NCBI RefSeq assembly: GCF_014174215.1
Contig: NZ_JABEQL010000003.1
Coordinates: 124,001 to 188,000, forward strand
DNA length: 64,000 nt
Direction of reading: 5' to 3'
Origin: Gluconacetobacter tumulicola
GTDB taxonomy: Bacteria > Pseudomonadota > Alphaproteobacteria > Acetobacterales > Acetobacteraceae
The position numbers and the translations under genes were made by a program. The notes under the pieces are model-generated. The model had not been told where the DNA came from and did no database searches. It saw only the letters and a program-made list of their open reading frames with translations. Shown here one piece after another: positions 27,957 to 37,923 of this stretch (within the stretch, counting starts at the first letter, position 1; every line of letters starts with the position of its first letter).

Positions 27957-28925
27957 TTAATGGAACCGTTCCGCAAAGGCCGCCGCCGCCCCCAGCAGGC
28001 CGGGCTGCGGATGCGTGATCAGCTTCACCGGCAGCCCCGCCATCATCGATTCGAATCGCCCCTTGGCCACGAATCGCTCGGCGAATCCGGATCGCGGCAG
28101 ATGGTCCGCCAGCCGCAGCCCCACCCCACCCGCGATCACCACGCCATTGGCGCCCTGCGCCAGGGCCAGATCGCCGGCAACCCCGCCCAGCGCCAGGCAG
28201 AACCGCTCCACCGCCGCCGACGCCATCGGGTCGCGCCTCTCCAGCCCCAGGGTCCATAATTCCTTGTCGTCGTGGATTCGGGTCGGCTGGCCCTCAAGCT
28301 CGGCAATCGTCTCGTACAGGTTCACCAGCCCCGGCCCGGAGACGATCCGCTCGGCCGAAACCCGGCGGTAACGCTGCCGCAGCCGCTGCAGAATCCGGTC
28401 ATCGACACTGTCCAGCGGCGCAAAATCCACATGCCCGCCCTCGGTCTCGCACACCAGGCAGCGCCCGTCGCGCCGCACGACATAGGCCGAGCCCAGTCCC
28501 GTGCCGGGCCCGACGATGGTCGTCACCCCGTTGGCCGGCAGGTCGCGGTCGGGGCCGCACAGGTGCCGCAGATGCGTCGCGTCGACCTGGGCCACCGCAT
28601 AGCCGATGGCGCCGAAATCATTGACCAGGACGTGCTCGTCCACCCCAAGCTGCGCCCCAAGCTGGGCGGGCCGGATCATCCAGGGATTGTTCGTCAGCTT
28701 CAGGATATCGCCCTGAACCGGACAGGCGACGGCAATGCCGGCGGCACGCGGCAGCGCGCGCCCGATCTGCCGGCCGAACGCCTCCCACGCCAGTTGCAGG
28801 CTGGCATGCTCGGCGCATTTCAGGGTCAGCGCATCCCCCAGCGCGGTCACGCGCCCGGCTTCCACCGTGGCAATCGCGAATCGGGCATGGGTTCCGCCGA
28901 TATCCACGGCGACGATTTCTTTCAT
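27957..28925 (-). CDS. glk: Glucokinase
   Basis: 322 residues from the ATG at 28925. The phosphate-binding motif VAVDIGGTHARFAIA is at residues 4-18; LTNNPWMI and VLVNDFGAIGYAV carry the catalytic Asp; TIVGPGTGLGSAYV, ETEGGHVDFAP and VIAGGVGLRL complete the bacterial Glk family pattern. It phosphorylates glucose with ATP in the cytoplasm, feeding the pentose phosphate or Entner-Doudoroff routes. Confidence 0.93.
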   Translation of the reverse strand: MKEIVAVDIGGTHARFAIATVEAGRVTALGDALTLKCAEHASLQLAWEAFGRQIGRALPRAAGIAVACPVQGDILKLTNNPWMIRPAQLGAQLGVDEHVLVNDFGAIGYAVAQVDATHLRHLCGPDRDLPANGVTTIVGPGTGLGSAYVVRRDGRCLVCETEGGHVDFAPLDSVDDRILQRLRQRYRRVSAERIVSGPGLVNLYETIAELEGQPTRIHDDKELWTLGLERRDPMASAAVERFCLALGGVAGDLALAQGANGVVIAGGVGLRLADHLPRSGFAERFVAKGRFESMMAGLPVKLITHPQPGLLGAAAAFAERFH

Positions 28926-28980
28926 GTCCTGGCCAGGCTCCCTGCGGGTACTATGCCGACGCACATCGTCGCCGGAGGAT

Positions 28981-29796
28981 TCATGTCGTCGGTCGGGGCG
29001 CCTGTTCAGCCTTCAGGCGCCTCAGCACGAAATCCCGTATCGGACGCGGCAGCACAATGTCCAGCAGGCGCAGCCCCGCGAAGATCCGGGGGAAGATCAG
29101 ATGCGGCCGTTCCTCCTCCACTGCCCGCGCGATCAGGCGCGCGGCCTGGGGCGCACTTTGCAGGAACGGCTTGGCACTGCTGACCCGACGACTCATCGGC
29201 GTATCGACAAATCCCGGCGACACCAGCGTCACGCCCACACCATGCTCCAGCAGCCCATTGCGCAGCGCCTCGGAGAAACGCGCCAGCCCGGCTTTCGATC
29301 CCGAATAACCAGCCGCGAAGGGCAACGCATGAAAGGCCGCGACCGAGCCCAGCAGCACGATATGCCCCCGCCGCCGCGCCACCATCCGCTCGGCCCCGGC
29401 GGTCGCCAGCGCGGCCGGCGTCGCAAAATTCACCAGCCCCAATTCCAGCACCGTCTCCGCCCGCTCGGTCAGCGCGGTCTGCGGGCGCATGTCCCCCAGC
29501 CCGGCGGCAAGGATCAGCAGATCGACCGGATGCGCATCGTCATCCTCGCGAAAGGCCGCTATCGCGGCGGCCCCGTCGGCCAGATTCAACGTACGTGTCG
29601 CCACCGTGGCCCCCATGGTCCGGCAGTCGCGCGCCACCTGTTCCAGCCGGGCCGGATCACGCCCCCACAGCACCAGCCGACGGCCGGACCGGGCATAGAA
29701 GCGGGCCAGTTCCGCCCCGATGCCGCTGGAAGCCCCGGTAATCAGGACGGTCGCCGGATCGAAACGGATTTCGCCACCCTGATGTGTCTTGGCCAT
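28981..29796 (-). CDS. Short-chain dehydrogenase/reductase
   Basis: 271 residues from the ATG at 29796, preceded by AAAGGGG. The NAD(P) motif TGASSGIG, the LILAAGLGD strand (NAG-like), the SVAAFHALPFAAGYSGSKAGL active site (Ser and YxxxK) and SPGFVDTPM are visible. The Tyr-Ser-Gly-Ser-Lys arrangement shows an active classical SDR. Substrate is unknown. Longer starts at 29826 or 29862 are open. It lies 55 bp before glk on the same strand and diverges from the GNAT-like gene. Confidence 0.85.
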   Translation of the reverse strand: MAKTHQGGEIRFDPATVLITGASSGIGAELARFYARSGRRLVLWGRDPARLEQVARDCRTMGATVATRTLNLADGAAAIAAFREDDDAHPVDLLILAAGLGDMRPQTALTERAETVLELGLVNFATPAALATAGAERMVARRRGHIVLLGSVAAFHALPFAAGYSGSKAGLARFSEALRNGLLEHGVGVTLVSPGFVDTPMSRRVSSAKPFLQSAPQAARLIARAVEEERPHLIFPRIFAGLRLLDIVLPRPIRDFVLRRLKAEQAPRPTT

Positions 29797-29903
29797 CGGG
29801 CCCCTTTCTTTGACTACCAATTCCATGTCATCAGCACAGGCTGGCCGTTGCGGCCAATCCATTCAGCCACTTGCCTACCCCACCGCCAGAAAACGGACCG
29901 GTC

Positions 29904-31067
29904 ATGAACGAAGCGGATCAACTTGTCATCACTCCCGTATCCGGCCTTCGTCAGCTGTCGCAGTTCATCCGCCTTCCCCGCCGGCTCTATGCCGGGCTGC
30001 CCGGCTATGCGCCGCCGCTGGACATGGAGCAGAAGGACCTGCTCCACCCGCGCAAGAGCGCCTTCTTCGGTCACGGGCGGGCGCAATATTTCCTGGCCAT
30101 GCGCGGCGGGCGGCCCGTCGGCCGGATTTCCGCACAGATCGACGATCTGGCCATCGAGAGACTCGGCGAAAATATTGGCTTTTTCGGGGCGCTGGACGCG
30201 ATCGACGACGCTGCGGTGGTCTCGGCCCTGCTGGACGCCGCATGCAACTGGCTGCGCGAGCGGGGCATGGTCACCGCCCGCGGCCCCTTCACGCTGAATT
30301 CCAACGGTGAAACGGGCCTGATGATCGAGGGCCATGACGCCCCGCCGATGATCGCGATGCCCTGGCACCCGCGCTGGCTGCCGCCGCTGATCGAGGCCGC
30401 CGGCTTCGCCAAGGCGATGGATTTCCTCGCCTACCAGATGGAAATCGGCCCGCAGGCTGAGGCGAAGCACCTGGTTCCCTCCAGCCTGCGACTGGGCGAA
30501 GGGCGACTGGGCAGCGTGACGACGCGCACCATGCGCAAGGACAGGATGGCGGAAGACGGCGAGATCCTGCGCGGACTCTACAACGATGCCTGGCGCAACA
30601 ATTGGGGCTCCCTGCCGCTGACCCAGGACGAGATGACGGCGATGGTCGCGCAGATGAAGCCGATCCTGAAGCCCGAGCATTTCGTGCTGATCGAGCAGAA
30701 AGGCCAGCCCGTGGCCGTCGCCCTGGTGGTGCCGAACCTCTACGACATCGCGGGCGACCTCGGCGGCGCCCCCTCGCCGCTGGGCTGGGTCAAGCTGGCG
30801 GCGAGACTGCTGCGCCACCAATTCCATACCGCCCGCGTCATCCTGCTGGGCGTCAGCTCCAAGATGGAAGGAACGGCACTGGGCGCCATCCTGCCCGCCC
30901 TGGCCATTACCGAACTGATGCAGCGCGGCCACTCCCTGCCCTACCGCATGGTCGAAATGAGCTGGATCGTGGAAAACAACATGCCCATGCGGCGCCTCAT
31001 CGAGCGCCTCACCCCGGAGCCCTGCAAGCGCTACCGCGTGTATGACCGTTCGCTGACAGCGAACTGA
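29904..31067 (+). CDS. GNAT-fold conserved protein (putative acyltransferase)
   Basis: 387 residues from the ATG at 29904. Early segments FIRLPRRLYAGLPGYAPPLDME and HPRKSAFFGHGRAQYFLAMR, then GRPVGRISAQIDD and LNSNGETGLMIEGHDAPPMI, are typical of a conserved bacterial family with an N-acetyltransferase-like fold. The motif HFVLIEQKGQPVAVALVVPN near residue 250 resembles the core beta strands of GNAT enzymes. Substrate is unknown; some members carry doubtful pyrophosphohydrolase annotations. It stands alone on the plus strand and converges with thiL. Confidence 0.65.
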   Translation: MNEADQLVITPVSGLRQLSQFIRLPRRLYAGLPGYAPPLDMEQKDLLHPRKSAFFGHGRAQYFLAMRGGRPVGRISAQIDDLAIERLGENIGFFGALDAIDDAAVVSALLDAACNWLRERGMVTARGPFTLNSNGETGLMIEGHDAPPMIAMPWHPRWLPPLIEAAGFAKAMDFLAYQMEIGPQAEAKHLVPSSLRLGEGRLGSVTTRTMRKDRMAEDGEILRGLYNDAWRNNWGSLPLTQDEMTAMVAQMKPILKPEHFVLIEQKGQPVAVALVVPNLYDIAGDLGGAPSPLGWVKLAARLLRHQFHTARVILLGVSSKMEGTALGAILPALAITELMQRGHSLPYRMVEMSWIVENNMPMRRLIERLTPEPCKRYRVYDRSLTAN

Positions 31068-31078
31068 AGGGGCCGGGG

Positions 31079-32065
31079 CTACAGGTGGCTCCAGCCGGTA
31101 CGATCCAGCGCCAGCGTGCCGCCCGCCCCATCGCGCACTTCGACCCCTTGCAGCGCGCGATCAAAGCGGCCGATCCGGGTCACCGGCACGCCGCCCTGTG
31201 CGGCAGCCTCGCGCAGGCCGTCCTCCCGTTCCGGCGGAACCGCCAGCAACAGCTCATAATCGTCACCGCCAGTCAGGCAGGTCGCCAGCCAGTCCGGCCC
31301 CGCCCGCCGCGCGGCATCCGACAGCGGCACGCATGACGCATCGAGCCACGCCCCCAGCCCGCTTTCCCGCGCCAGATGGCCCAGATCCTGCACCAGCCCG
31401 TCCGACACATCCATCGCCGCCGAGGCAATCCCCCCCAGCCCCAGCCCCAGCCTTGGTTCCGGCAGGCGATAGCGACGGGCCAGAAAGCCCGATGCATCCG
31501 TCAGTTCGCCCCGCAGCACCCGCAACCCCAGCGCCCCGTCCCCAATCGTGCCGGTCACCCAGACATCGTCCCCGTCGCGTGCCCCGCTGCGCCGCAGGGC
31601 ACCCCCCGGGCGGACATGGCCCAGAATGGTCAGGGACAGGACCAGCGGCCCCGATGTCGCGGTGGTATCGCCCCCCAGCAGGGTCAGGCCGTAGCGGGTC
31701 TGGTCATCTCCCAGCCCCGCCGCGAACGCGCCGAACCATTCCTCATCGCGCGAATGCGGCCGGGTGAGCGCCAGCAGATAGCCCAGCGGCGTCGCGTCCA
31801 TCGCCGCCAGGTCGGACAGATTGCAGCGCAGCAGCTTGCGGCCCACCGTGTCGGGCGGATCGTCCGGCAGGAAATGCACCGATTCGACCATCGTATCGAC
31901 CGCGATCACCAGTTCGCGGCCTTCCGGCGGATGCACCAGCGCGGCGTCGTCCGTCAGGCCAAGCGCCCCCTCGCCCGCAAGCGCGCGGAAATGCCGCCGG
32001 ATGAACCGGAATTCCGACGGCAGGGGCGCCGCGCGCCCCGCCGGATCAGGCGCCTTCGGCTCCAT
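31079..32065 (-). CDS. thiL: Thiamine-monophosphate kinase
   Basis: 328 residues from the ATG at 32065. Features are LTDDAALVHPPEGRELVIAVD with metal-binding Asp residues, KLLRCNLSDLAAMDATPLGY, LLGGDTTAT, AMDVSDGLVQDLGHL and LTGGDDYELLLAVP, all standard for ThiL. The enzyme phosphorylates thiamine monophosphate to the diphosphate cofactor. It overlaps nusB by 20 bp. Confidence 0.94.
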   Translation of the reverse strand: MEPKAPDPAGRAAPLPSEFRFIRRHFRALAGEGALGLTDDAALVHPPEGRELVIAVDTMVESVHFLPDDPPDTVGRKLLRCNLSDLAAMDATPLGYLLALTRPHSRDEEWFGAFAAGLGDDQTRYGLTLLGGDTTATSGPLVLSLTILGHVRPGGALRRSGARDGDDVWVTGTIGDGALGLRVLRGELTDASGFLARRYRLPEPRLGLGLGGIASAAMDVSDGLVQDLGHLARESGLGAWLDASCVPLSDAARRAGPDWLATCLTGGDDYELLLAVPPEREDGLREAAAQGGVPVTRIGRFDRALQGVEVRDGAGGTLALDRTGWSHL

Positions 32066-32627
32066 GGGCGTCCTCGGGCATCTCCTCGGCCACGGTCTCG
32101 GCTTCGGCCTCGCTCGCCGGCGCGGTATCGGATGCACGCAGCCGGCGCGCCAGCGTGTCGAGCACGCCATTGACCATCTTCGGCTCGTCCCCGGAGAAGA
32201 AACCGTGGGCGATGTCGAGATATTCGTTGATGACCACCCGCGTCGGCACCCCGCCAACCACCGCCAGTTCCCCGCCGGCGGCGCGCAGCAGGGCACGCAG
32301 CACCGGGTCAAGCCGCCCCACCGGCCAGGAGGCCGGCAGCACGTCGACAATCAGGGCATCGATCTGCTCGCGCCGCGCCATCGCCGAGCGCACCACCTGC
32401 TCGAACAGGCGGATATCCGCCTCGGGCACACGCCCGTCCTCATACTCGGCACCATGGTCCGCGGCCGGCACCACGCCCAGCCGATGACGCAGGAATTGCT
32501 GGATCACCGCCTCGGGCGTGTCGCCGGCCTGTTCGATCTGGAAAAGGGCCTGCACCACCGCCACGCGCGATGCGGTCCGCGAGCGGGTCCGCGCATGGGT
32601 CCTGTCTTCGTCCTGCGATCCGTTCAT
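32046..32627 (-). CDS. nusB: Transcription antitermination factor NusB
   Basis: 193 residues from the ATG at 32627, which has AGGAG eight bases upstream; a GTG at 32648 is less likely. SRVAVVQALFQIEQAG opens the all-helical domain and LRALLRAAGGELA, VVINEYLDIAHGFF and MVNGVLDTLARRL are conserved. NusB binds boxA RNA with NusE in rRNA antitermination. A Glu/Ala-rich C-terminal tail of about 25 residues is added. Many bacteria place ribE/ribH before nusB; here nrdR is directly upstream. Confidence 0.93.
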   Translation of the reverse strand: MNGSQDEDRTHARTRSRTASRVAVVQALFQIEQAGDTPEAVIQQFLRHRLGVVPAADHGAEYEDGRVPEADIRLFEQVVRSAMARREQIDALIVDVLPASWPVGRLDPVLRALLRAAGGELAVVGGVPTRVVINEYLDIAHGFFSGDEPKMVNGVLDTLARRLRASDTAPASEAEAETVAEEMPEDAHGAEGA

Positions 32628-32667
32628 GCGCCTGTCTCCTGCTGCCACGATTCCGCGAGAGGCGGCT

Positions 32668-33204
32668 TCATCGCCTCTTTACGTCGCCAGGTCCATAGCC
32701 ACCTTCCTCGGGCGCGTCGTTCTTCCGTCCCCCGGCCGCCGCCCGGGCCTCGGCCGCTCCGGGGATCGACTCCAGGATCGCCGCGAAATCCTTGGTTTCA
32801 CGAAAATCCCAATGTACGCTGGCGAAACGAATATAGGCCACGATATCGACCTCGCGCAGCGTGTCCATCACCAGCTTGCCGATATCGACCGACGGAATGT
32901 CGGTTTCCCCCGACGCTTCCAGCTTGCGGACCAGGCCGTTGACGATTCGCTCGATCCGCTCGTCGTCCACCGGGCGCTTGCGCAGCGCGACACGCACCGA
33001 CCGCGCCAGCTTGTCCCGCTCGAACGGCACACGCCGTCCATCGGCCTTGACCACATACAGGTCCCGAAGCTGCACCCGCTCGATGGTCGTGAAGCGCTGG
33101 CCGCATGAGGCACAGATCCGCCGGCGCCGGATCGCCGCCCCATCCTCATGCGGGCGGCTGTCCTTGACCTGGGTATCGTCATGACCACAAAAAGGGCATC
33201 TCAT
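32668..33204 (-). CDS. nrdR: Transcriptional repressor NrdR
   Basis: 178 residues from the ATG at 33204. It begins [18 protein letters not shown], with [21 protein letters not shown] completing the four-cysteine zinc ribbon, then an ATP-cone domain ([20 protein letters not shown]). NrdR senses dATP/ATP and represses ribonucleotide reductase genes. The C-terminal 25 residues beyond the ATP cone are Ala/Gly-rich. It heads the nrdR-nusB-thiL operon. Confidence 0.95.
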   Translation of the reverse strand: MRCPFCGHDDTQVKDSRPHEDGAAIRRRRICASCGQRFTTIERVQLRDLYVVKADGRRVPFERDKLARSVRVALRKRPVDDERIERIVNGLVRKLEASGETDIPSVDIGKLVMDTLREVDIVAYIRFASVHWDFRETKDFAAILESIPGAAEARAAAGGRKNDAPEEGGYGPGDVKRR

Positions 33205-33281
33205 GCGGGCTTCAGTCCTGCGCGGCGTATTCCTGGCACGGGAAATGCGCACGAAATCAACCGGACGCAAGCCCGTGTGGA

Positions 33282-33314
33282 CATGCCGGGTGCGCTTTGT
33301 CCCCACCCGGCATG
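33282..33314. promoter_or_regulatory. Inverted repeat in the nrdR / PCu(A)C-like divergent region
   Basis: CATGCCGGGTG (33282-33292) and CACCCGGCATG (33304-33314) are perfect 11-bp inverted copies around an 11-nt spacer. The dyad ends 37 bp before the secreted copper-chaperone-like gene and 78 bp from nrdR. It may be an operator for one or both genes, or a leader hairpin. Confidence 0.4.
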
Positions 33315-33351
33315 CTGATAACCTCTCCGAAATGCCGAAGCCGAGGAGCCC

Positions 33352-33849
33352 ATGACGCGACACGCGCTGCTGATCGGATTACTGGTCCTCATGAGTCAGG
33401 CCGCCCTCTCGGCCGCCCGGGCCGCTCCGCTCACGCCCGACGACGACCAGGCCGCCGCCGGGCAGGATATCGATATCCGCGATACCTCGATCCAGATCCT
33501 CCGCCCCGAACGCCGGATCGCGGCCGGATATTTCACGATCGAGAACCGGGGCAGCGCCGTCCACCTGCTGGCCGGCGTCTCGTCGCCCGCCTGCCGCAAT
33601 CTGTTCGCCCACCATACGGAACAGGAAAGCACGGGCGAAACCGCCGGCCTGTTCACGCATCTGGCCCTGCCGCCCGAGACCACCCTGGTCTTCCCGCCGG
33701 GCGGCTATCACCTCATCTGCGCCGGCTATGACGACAGTGTGCGCCCCGGCCAGCAGATCACCATCACCTTCCGCTTCCTGGGCGGCGCAACCCGCAGCGT
33801 CCCCTTCGCCGTCCACCCCGCGGCGAATACCGAGGAAACCACACCGTAG
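33352..33849 (+). CDS. PCu(A)C-like periplasmic protein with altered copper ligands
   Basis: 165 residues. A signal peptide ([20 protein letters not shown]) precedes a cupredoxin-like domain with [22 protein letters not shown] and [21 protein letters not shown], matching the PCu(A)C/DUF461 family. Such chaperones deliver copper to cytochrome oxidase through an H-x10-M-x21-H-x-M motif. Here a His pair (FAHHTEQ) and the GGYH histidine remain, but the methionine positions read Leu/Thr/His and Ile/Cys. Copper binding may be changed or lost. GAGGAG precedes the ATG. It converges with glpK. Confidence 0.75.
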   Translation: MTRHALLIGLLVLMSQAALSAARAAPLTPDDDQAAAGQDIDIRDTSIQILRPERRIAAGYFTIENRGSAVHLLAGVSSPACRNLFAHHTEQESTGETAGLFTHLALPPETTLVFPPGGYHLICAGYDDSVRPGQQITITFRFLGGATRSVPFAVHPAANTEETTP

Positions 33850-33865
33850 CCTCCCCGGATCGCGC

Positions 33866-35362
33866 TCAGGCCGCCTTCGGCGTCAGGGTCCGACGCACCG
33901 CCTGGCGCCAGCCGTCCAGCATCGTCTGGCGCTGCGCACCGTCCATGCTGGCCTCGAACACGCGCCCGCGCGACCAGCGCGCCGCCACATCATCCAGGTC
34001 GGTCCAGACACCACAGGCCAGCCCGGCCAGGAAGGCGGCGCCCGTCGCCGTGGTCTCCAGATGCGCCGGCCGTTCCACGCCCGCCTGCAGAATGTCCGCC
34101 AGGAACTGGCAGAACCAGTCATTGGCCGCCATCCCGCCGTCCACGCGCAGGGTGGTGACCAGCCCGCCCCCATCCTGCGCCATCGCCTCCATCAGGTCAT
34201 AGGTCTGGTAGGCCACGGATTCCAGGGCTGCACGGGCGATATGCGCCGCCGTGGCATCCAGCGTCAGGCCGCAGATCAGGCCGCGCGCCTCCGGGTCCCA
34301 GTGCGGCGCGCCCAGCCCCACGAAGCCGGGCACCATATACACGCCATGGCTGTGCGGAATGCGCGTCGCCATGTCGTCGGTCTGCGAGGCATGGGTGATC
34401 AGGTGCAGCCCGTCGCGCAGCCATTTGATCGCGGCCCCGGCGACGAAAATCGCACCTTCAAGGGCATAAACCGTCTTTCCGCCGATCCGATAGCCGATCG
34501 TGGTCAGCATCCGGTTCGCCGAGGTCACGGGCGCCTCGCCGGTATTCAGCAGCACGAAGCAGCCCGTGCCATAGGTCGCCTTGGCCATGCCGGGCGTAAA
34601 ACAGGCCTGCCCGACCAGGGCCGCCTGCTGGTCGCCCGCCATGCCCGCCACCGGAATCGCACGGCCCAGGAGCGCCGGATCGGTCTCGCCATAGATCTCG
34701 CTATTGCCCCGCACCTCGGGCAGCAGGCTCCGGGGGATATTGAACAGGCGCAGCAGATCCTCATCCCAGCACTGGCGATGGATGTCGAACAGCAGCGTGC
34801 GCGAGGCATTGGTCACATCGGTGGCATGCACCCGCCCACCCGTCAGGCGCCACAGCAGGAAACTGTCGATCGTGCCGAAGGCCAGCCGCCCGGCCTCGGC
34901 ATCCCGCCGGGCACCGGCCACATTGTCCAGGATCCAGGCCAGCTTGCTGGCCGAGAAATACGGGTCCAGCAGCAGCCCCGTCCGCTCGCGCACCAGCCCC
35001 TCGCATCCCTCCTGCCGCATGCGGGCGCAGAGCGGGGCGGTACGGCGATCCTGCCAGACGATGGCCCGGTGGACCGGCTTGCCGGTCTCGCGGTTCCACA
35101 CCACGATCGTCTCGCGCTGGTTGGTAATGCCGATCGCCGCCACGCTGTCCCCGGCGCCGCTCTGCTCCAGCGCATCGCGCGCGGTCGACACTACGTCACG
35201 CCAGATTTCCTCCGCATCATGCTCGACCCAGCCATGGTCGGGATAATGCTGCGCGAATTCGGCGCGCGCCGTCGCCAGGGGCCGCGCGTCATGGTCGAAG
35301 ACGATGCTGCGGGTCGAGGTCGTGCCCTGGTCGATCGCCAGGATGGTGTTCTTCTTGCTCAT
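33866..35362 (-). CDS. glpK: Glycerol kinase
   Basis: 498 residues, normal length. FGGY-kinase motifs are clear: [16 protein letters not shown] at the N terminus, [17 protein letters not shown]-like segment (here [16 protein letters not shown]), [12 protein letters not shown], and near the C terminus [20 protein letters not shown]. It phosphorylates glycerol to glycerol-3-phosphate. GGGAGGA precedes the ATG. It is the last gene of a glpD-glpF-glpK operon, 29 bp after glpF. Confidence 0.96.
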   Translation of the reverse strand: MSKKNTILAIDQGTTSTRSIVFDHDARPLATARAEFAQHYPDHGWVEHDAEEIWRDVVSTARDALEQSGAGDSVAAIGITNQRETIVVWNRETGKPVHRAIVWQDRRTAPLCARMRQEGCEGLVRERTGLLLDPYFSASKLAWILDNVAGARRDAEAGRLAFGTIDSFLLWRLTGGRVHATDVTNASRTLLFDIHRQCWDEDLLRLFNIPRSLLPEVRGNSEIYGETDPALLGRAIPVAGMAGDQQAALVGQACFTPGMAKATYGTGCFVLLNTGEAPVTSANRMLTTIGYRIGGKTVYALEGAIFVAGAAIKWLRDGLHLITHASQTDDMATRIPHSHGVYMVPGFVGLGAPHWDPEARGLICGLTLDATAAHIARAALESVAYQTYDLMEAMAQDGGGLVTTLRVDGGMAANDWFCQFLADILQAGVERPAHLETTATGAAFLAGLACGVWTDLDDVAARWSRGRVFEASMDGAQRQTMLDGWRQAVRRTLTPKAA

Positions 35363-35391
35363 GGTCGTTCCTCCCGAGTCTCCGCTCGATG

Positions 35392-36255
35392 TCAGGGCTT
35401 GCCGGCAACGTGGGCGTCGGTCACATGGGCGTCGGCCAGGGGGCCGACCTCCGACGTCACCCGGTCACGCAGGCGCGGCATATAGGGACGCACCAGGTAC
35501 TGATAGGCCCCGGCACCGATCACGCCGCCCGCCAGCGGCCCGACGATGGGCACCCACCAGTAATGGCCCGGCGACGGCAGCGCGGACGGCCCCCAGCCCG
35601 CGAAATAACAGAACAGGCGCGGCCCGAAATCGCGCGCCGGATTGATCGCCCAGGCCTCCAGATAGCCCGCGCACCCGCCGATCGCCGCCACCAGCAGCCC
35701 GATGATCAACGCGCCGGAATTCGCCTGCGGCGCCTGGGTATTGTACTCGCACGTCACGGCGAAGATCCCGAACAGCAGTACCGCCGTCAGGATGGTCTCA
35801 TCCATCAGGGCATGGAGCGGCGTGATGAAGTCGCCCGGATGGGTAAAGAACACCCCGGCCGCCCCACCGTCATGCAGGCGGTCCAGATGATGTGCCAGAT
35901 TGAAATGATCGATCACCGGCGCATAGAGGGCATAGACGATGGCCGCCCCCGCCATGCCGCCCAGCACCTGGACAGCGACATAGGGCACCACCTTGCGCCA
36001 GGAAAAACCGCGAAACAGCGCAAGCGCCAGCGTGACGGCGGGATTGGCATGGGTGCCCGAAACCGCGCCCGTGACATAGATGGCAATGGTGACTCCCAAC
36101 CCCCAGACGATGCACACGCCCCAATAGGCGTTGCGATAGGGGCTGGGATCGTACAGCGAATACATCGCGGCCACCGAATCACCGATCAGGATGATGATGA
36201 AGACGGCGATGAATTCGGAGATCAGTTCTCCGACAAACTGCCTGTTCCTGTCCAT
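35392..36255 (-). CDS. glpF: Glycerol uptake facilitator (aquaglyceroporin)
   Basis: 287 residues from the ATG at 36255. Six transmembrane helices with the two MIP half-helix motifs [11 protein letters not shown] and [13 protein letters not shown]; the Asp after NPAR marks an aquaglyceroporin rather than a water-only channel. It passes glycerol across the inner membrane, with GlpK trapping it as the phosphate. Located 86 bp after glpD. Reading open upstream of 36255 lacks support. Confidence 0.95.
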   Translation of the reverse strand: MDRNRQFVGELISEFIAVFIIILIGDSVAAMYSLYDPSPYRNAYWGVCIVWGLGVTIAIYVTGAVSGTHANPAVTLALALFRGFSWRKVVPYVAVQVLGGMAGAAIVYALYAPVIDHFNLAHHLDRLHDGGAAGVFFTHPGDFITPLHALMDETILTAVLLFGIFAVTCEYNTQAPQANSGALIIGLLVAAIGGCAGYLEAWAINPARDFGPRLFCYFAGWGPSALPSPGHYWWVPIVGPLAGGVIGAGAYQYLVRPYMPRLRDRVTSEVGPLADAHVTDAHVAGKP

Positions 36256-36341
36256 GGTCCCGTTTCTTCTCGTTATTGATTTTCGGGTTATTGCTCTTGG
36301 GGTCTCTGAACCCGCCGCCATGCCCTACCGGGCAGCCGGTC

Positions 36342-37904
36342 CTAGCCCGCCATGGCGGGCCGGATGTCGGGCACATTCTCGCGCCGGGCCTCCAGATAGC
36401 GTTCCAGCCGCGCCCTGCCCGCCTGGTCGATATGCAGCCCAAGGCGCGAACGGCGCCACAGGATATCGTCGGCAGTCACGGCCCATTCCCGCGCGATCAG
36501 ATATTCGACCTCTCGCGCCGTCAGGCCGCCGCCGAAATCCTCGCCCAGATCGGACCGGCGCTGCGCCTTCCCCACGATCTCCCAGGCCAGCGTGCCGTAA
36601 CTGCGAACCAGCCGCCACGCCTCATCGGCCGAGAGAAACGGCACGTCGGCACGCAGCCGCGCCAACGCGGCATCGAACCCGCCCGGCCCCAGGTCGCCGC
36701 CCGGCAATGGCCGGCTGGCGGTCCATCCCTGCCCGCCCAGAACCGGCAGGCTGGGCGCCAGCTTCTCCAGCGCATGCTCGGCCAGGCGGCGATAGGTCGT
36801 GATCTTGCCGCCGAAGATCGACAGCAGCACGCCTTCCCCCGGCGGCCCGTCGACATCCAGCACATAATCGCGCGTCACCGCCGAGGCATTCTGCGCCGCA
36901 TCGTCATAGAGCGGCCGCACCCCGGCATAGGACCACACGACATCCTCGGGCGTGACCGGATTGCGGAAATACCGGTTCACGCTCTCGCACAGATAACGCA
37001 CCTCGTCATCGGTAATCCGGACCTCGCCCGGATCGGCGGCCCACGGAATGTCGGTGGTACCGATCAGCGTGAAATCCCGCTCGTACGGGATCGCGAACAC
37101 GATCCTCTTATCGGGATTCTGGAAAATATAGGCCTGTTCGCCTTCGAACTGCCGTGGCACCACGATATGGCTGCCCTTGACCAGCCGGACCTGCTTGGAG
37201 GTCCCGATCGCCAGCCTGTCGCGCAGCACGCGCTCCACCCACGGCCCGGCGGCATTCACCAGCCCGCGCGCCCGCACGACCCGCTGCCCGGCCGCATCCT
37301 CGATCGTCGCTTCCCACACACCATCGACCCGACGGGCACCAATCAAGGCGGTGCGGGTCCGGATATCGGCCCCCTTCGCCCGCGCATCCATGGCGTTCAG
37401 CACCACCAGCCGGCTGTCCAGTACCCGCCCGTCGGAATAGATGAAGCCACGCCGATAGTCCGGCCGCAGCGGCTTGCCGACCGGGTCCCGGTCCAGCCGC
37501 ACTCCGCGCGAGCGCGGCAGCGTCATCCGCCCGCCCAGATGATCGTACAGGAACAACCCCATCCGCAGCATCCAGGCCGGCCGCACCAGCCTGGAATGTG
37601 GCAGCACGAACGAGAGCGGCCAGATGATATGCGGCGCGATCGCCAGCAGCCGCTCGCGCTCGATCAGCGCCTCGCGCACCAGGCGGAATTCGTAATATTC
37701 CAGATACCGCAACCCGCCATGGATCAGCTTGGTGCTGGCGGACGAGGTATGGGACGCCAGATCATGCTGCTCCACCAGCAGCACCGACGCCCCTCGTCCG
37801 GTGGCATCCCGCGCGATACCGACGCCGTTGATACCGCCACCGACAATCAGCAGGTCATAGGGTTCCCGCGCGGCATTCGCCCCGCGTGATGGATCGGACA
37901 GCAT
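36342..37904 (-). CDS. glpD: Aerobic glycerol-3-phosphate dehydrogenase
   Basis: 520 residues. The N-terminal FAD motif is LLIVGGGINGVGIARDATGRG (around residues 22-42), followed by SSASTKLIHGGLRYLEYYEF, diagnostic of GlpD. LIGTTDIPW and VWSYAGVRPLYDD are also conserved. The membrane-associated enzyme oxidises glycerol-3-phosphate to dihydroxyacetone phosphate and feeds electrons to quinone. AGGAGG lies eight bases before the ATG, and a GlpR-type operator overlaps the region 20-37 bp upstream. Confidence 0.96.
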   Translation of the reverse strand: MLSDPSRGANAAREPYDLLIVGGGINGVGIARDATGRGASVLLVEQHDLASHTSSASTKLIHGGLRYLEYYEFRLVREALIERERLLAIAPHIIWPLSFVLPHSRLVRPAWMLRMGLFLYDHLGGRMTLPRSRGVRLDRDPVGKPLRPDYRRGFIYSDGRVLDSRLVVLNAMDARAKGADIRTRTALIGARRVDGVWEATIEDAAGQRVVRARGLVNAAGPWVERVLRDRLAIGTSKQVRLVKGSHIVVPRQFEGEQAYIFQNPDKRIVFAIPYERDFTLIGTTDIPWAADPGEVRITDDEVRYLCESVNRYFRNPVTPEDVVWSYAGVRPLYDDAAQNASAVTRDYVLDVDGPPGEGVLLSIFGGKITTYRRLAEHALEKLAPSLPVLGGQGWTASRPLPGGDLGPGGFDAALARLRADVPFLSADEAWRLVRSYGTLAWEIVGKAQRRSDLGEDFGGGLTAREVEYLIAREWAVTADDILWRRSRLGLHIDQAGRARLERYLEARRENVPDIRPAMAG

Positions 37905-37923
37905 GACTCGTTCCTCCTGAACG

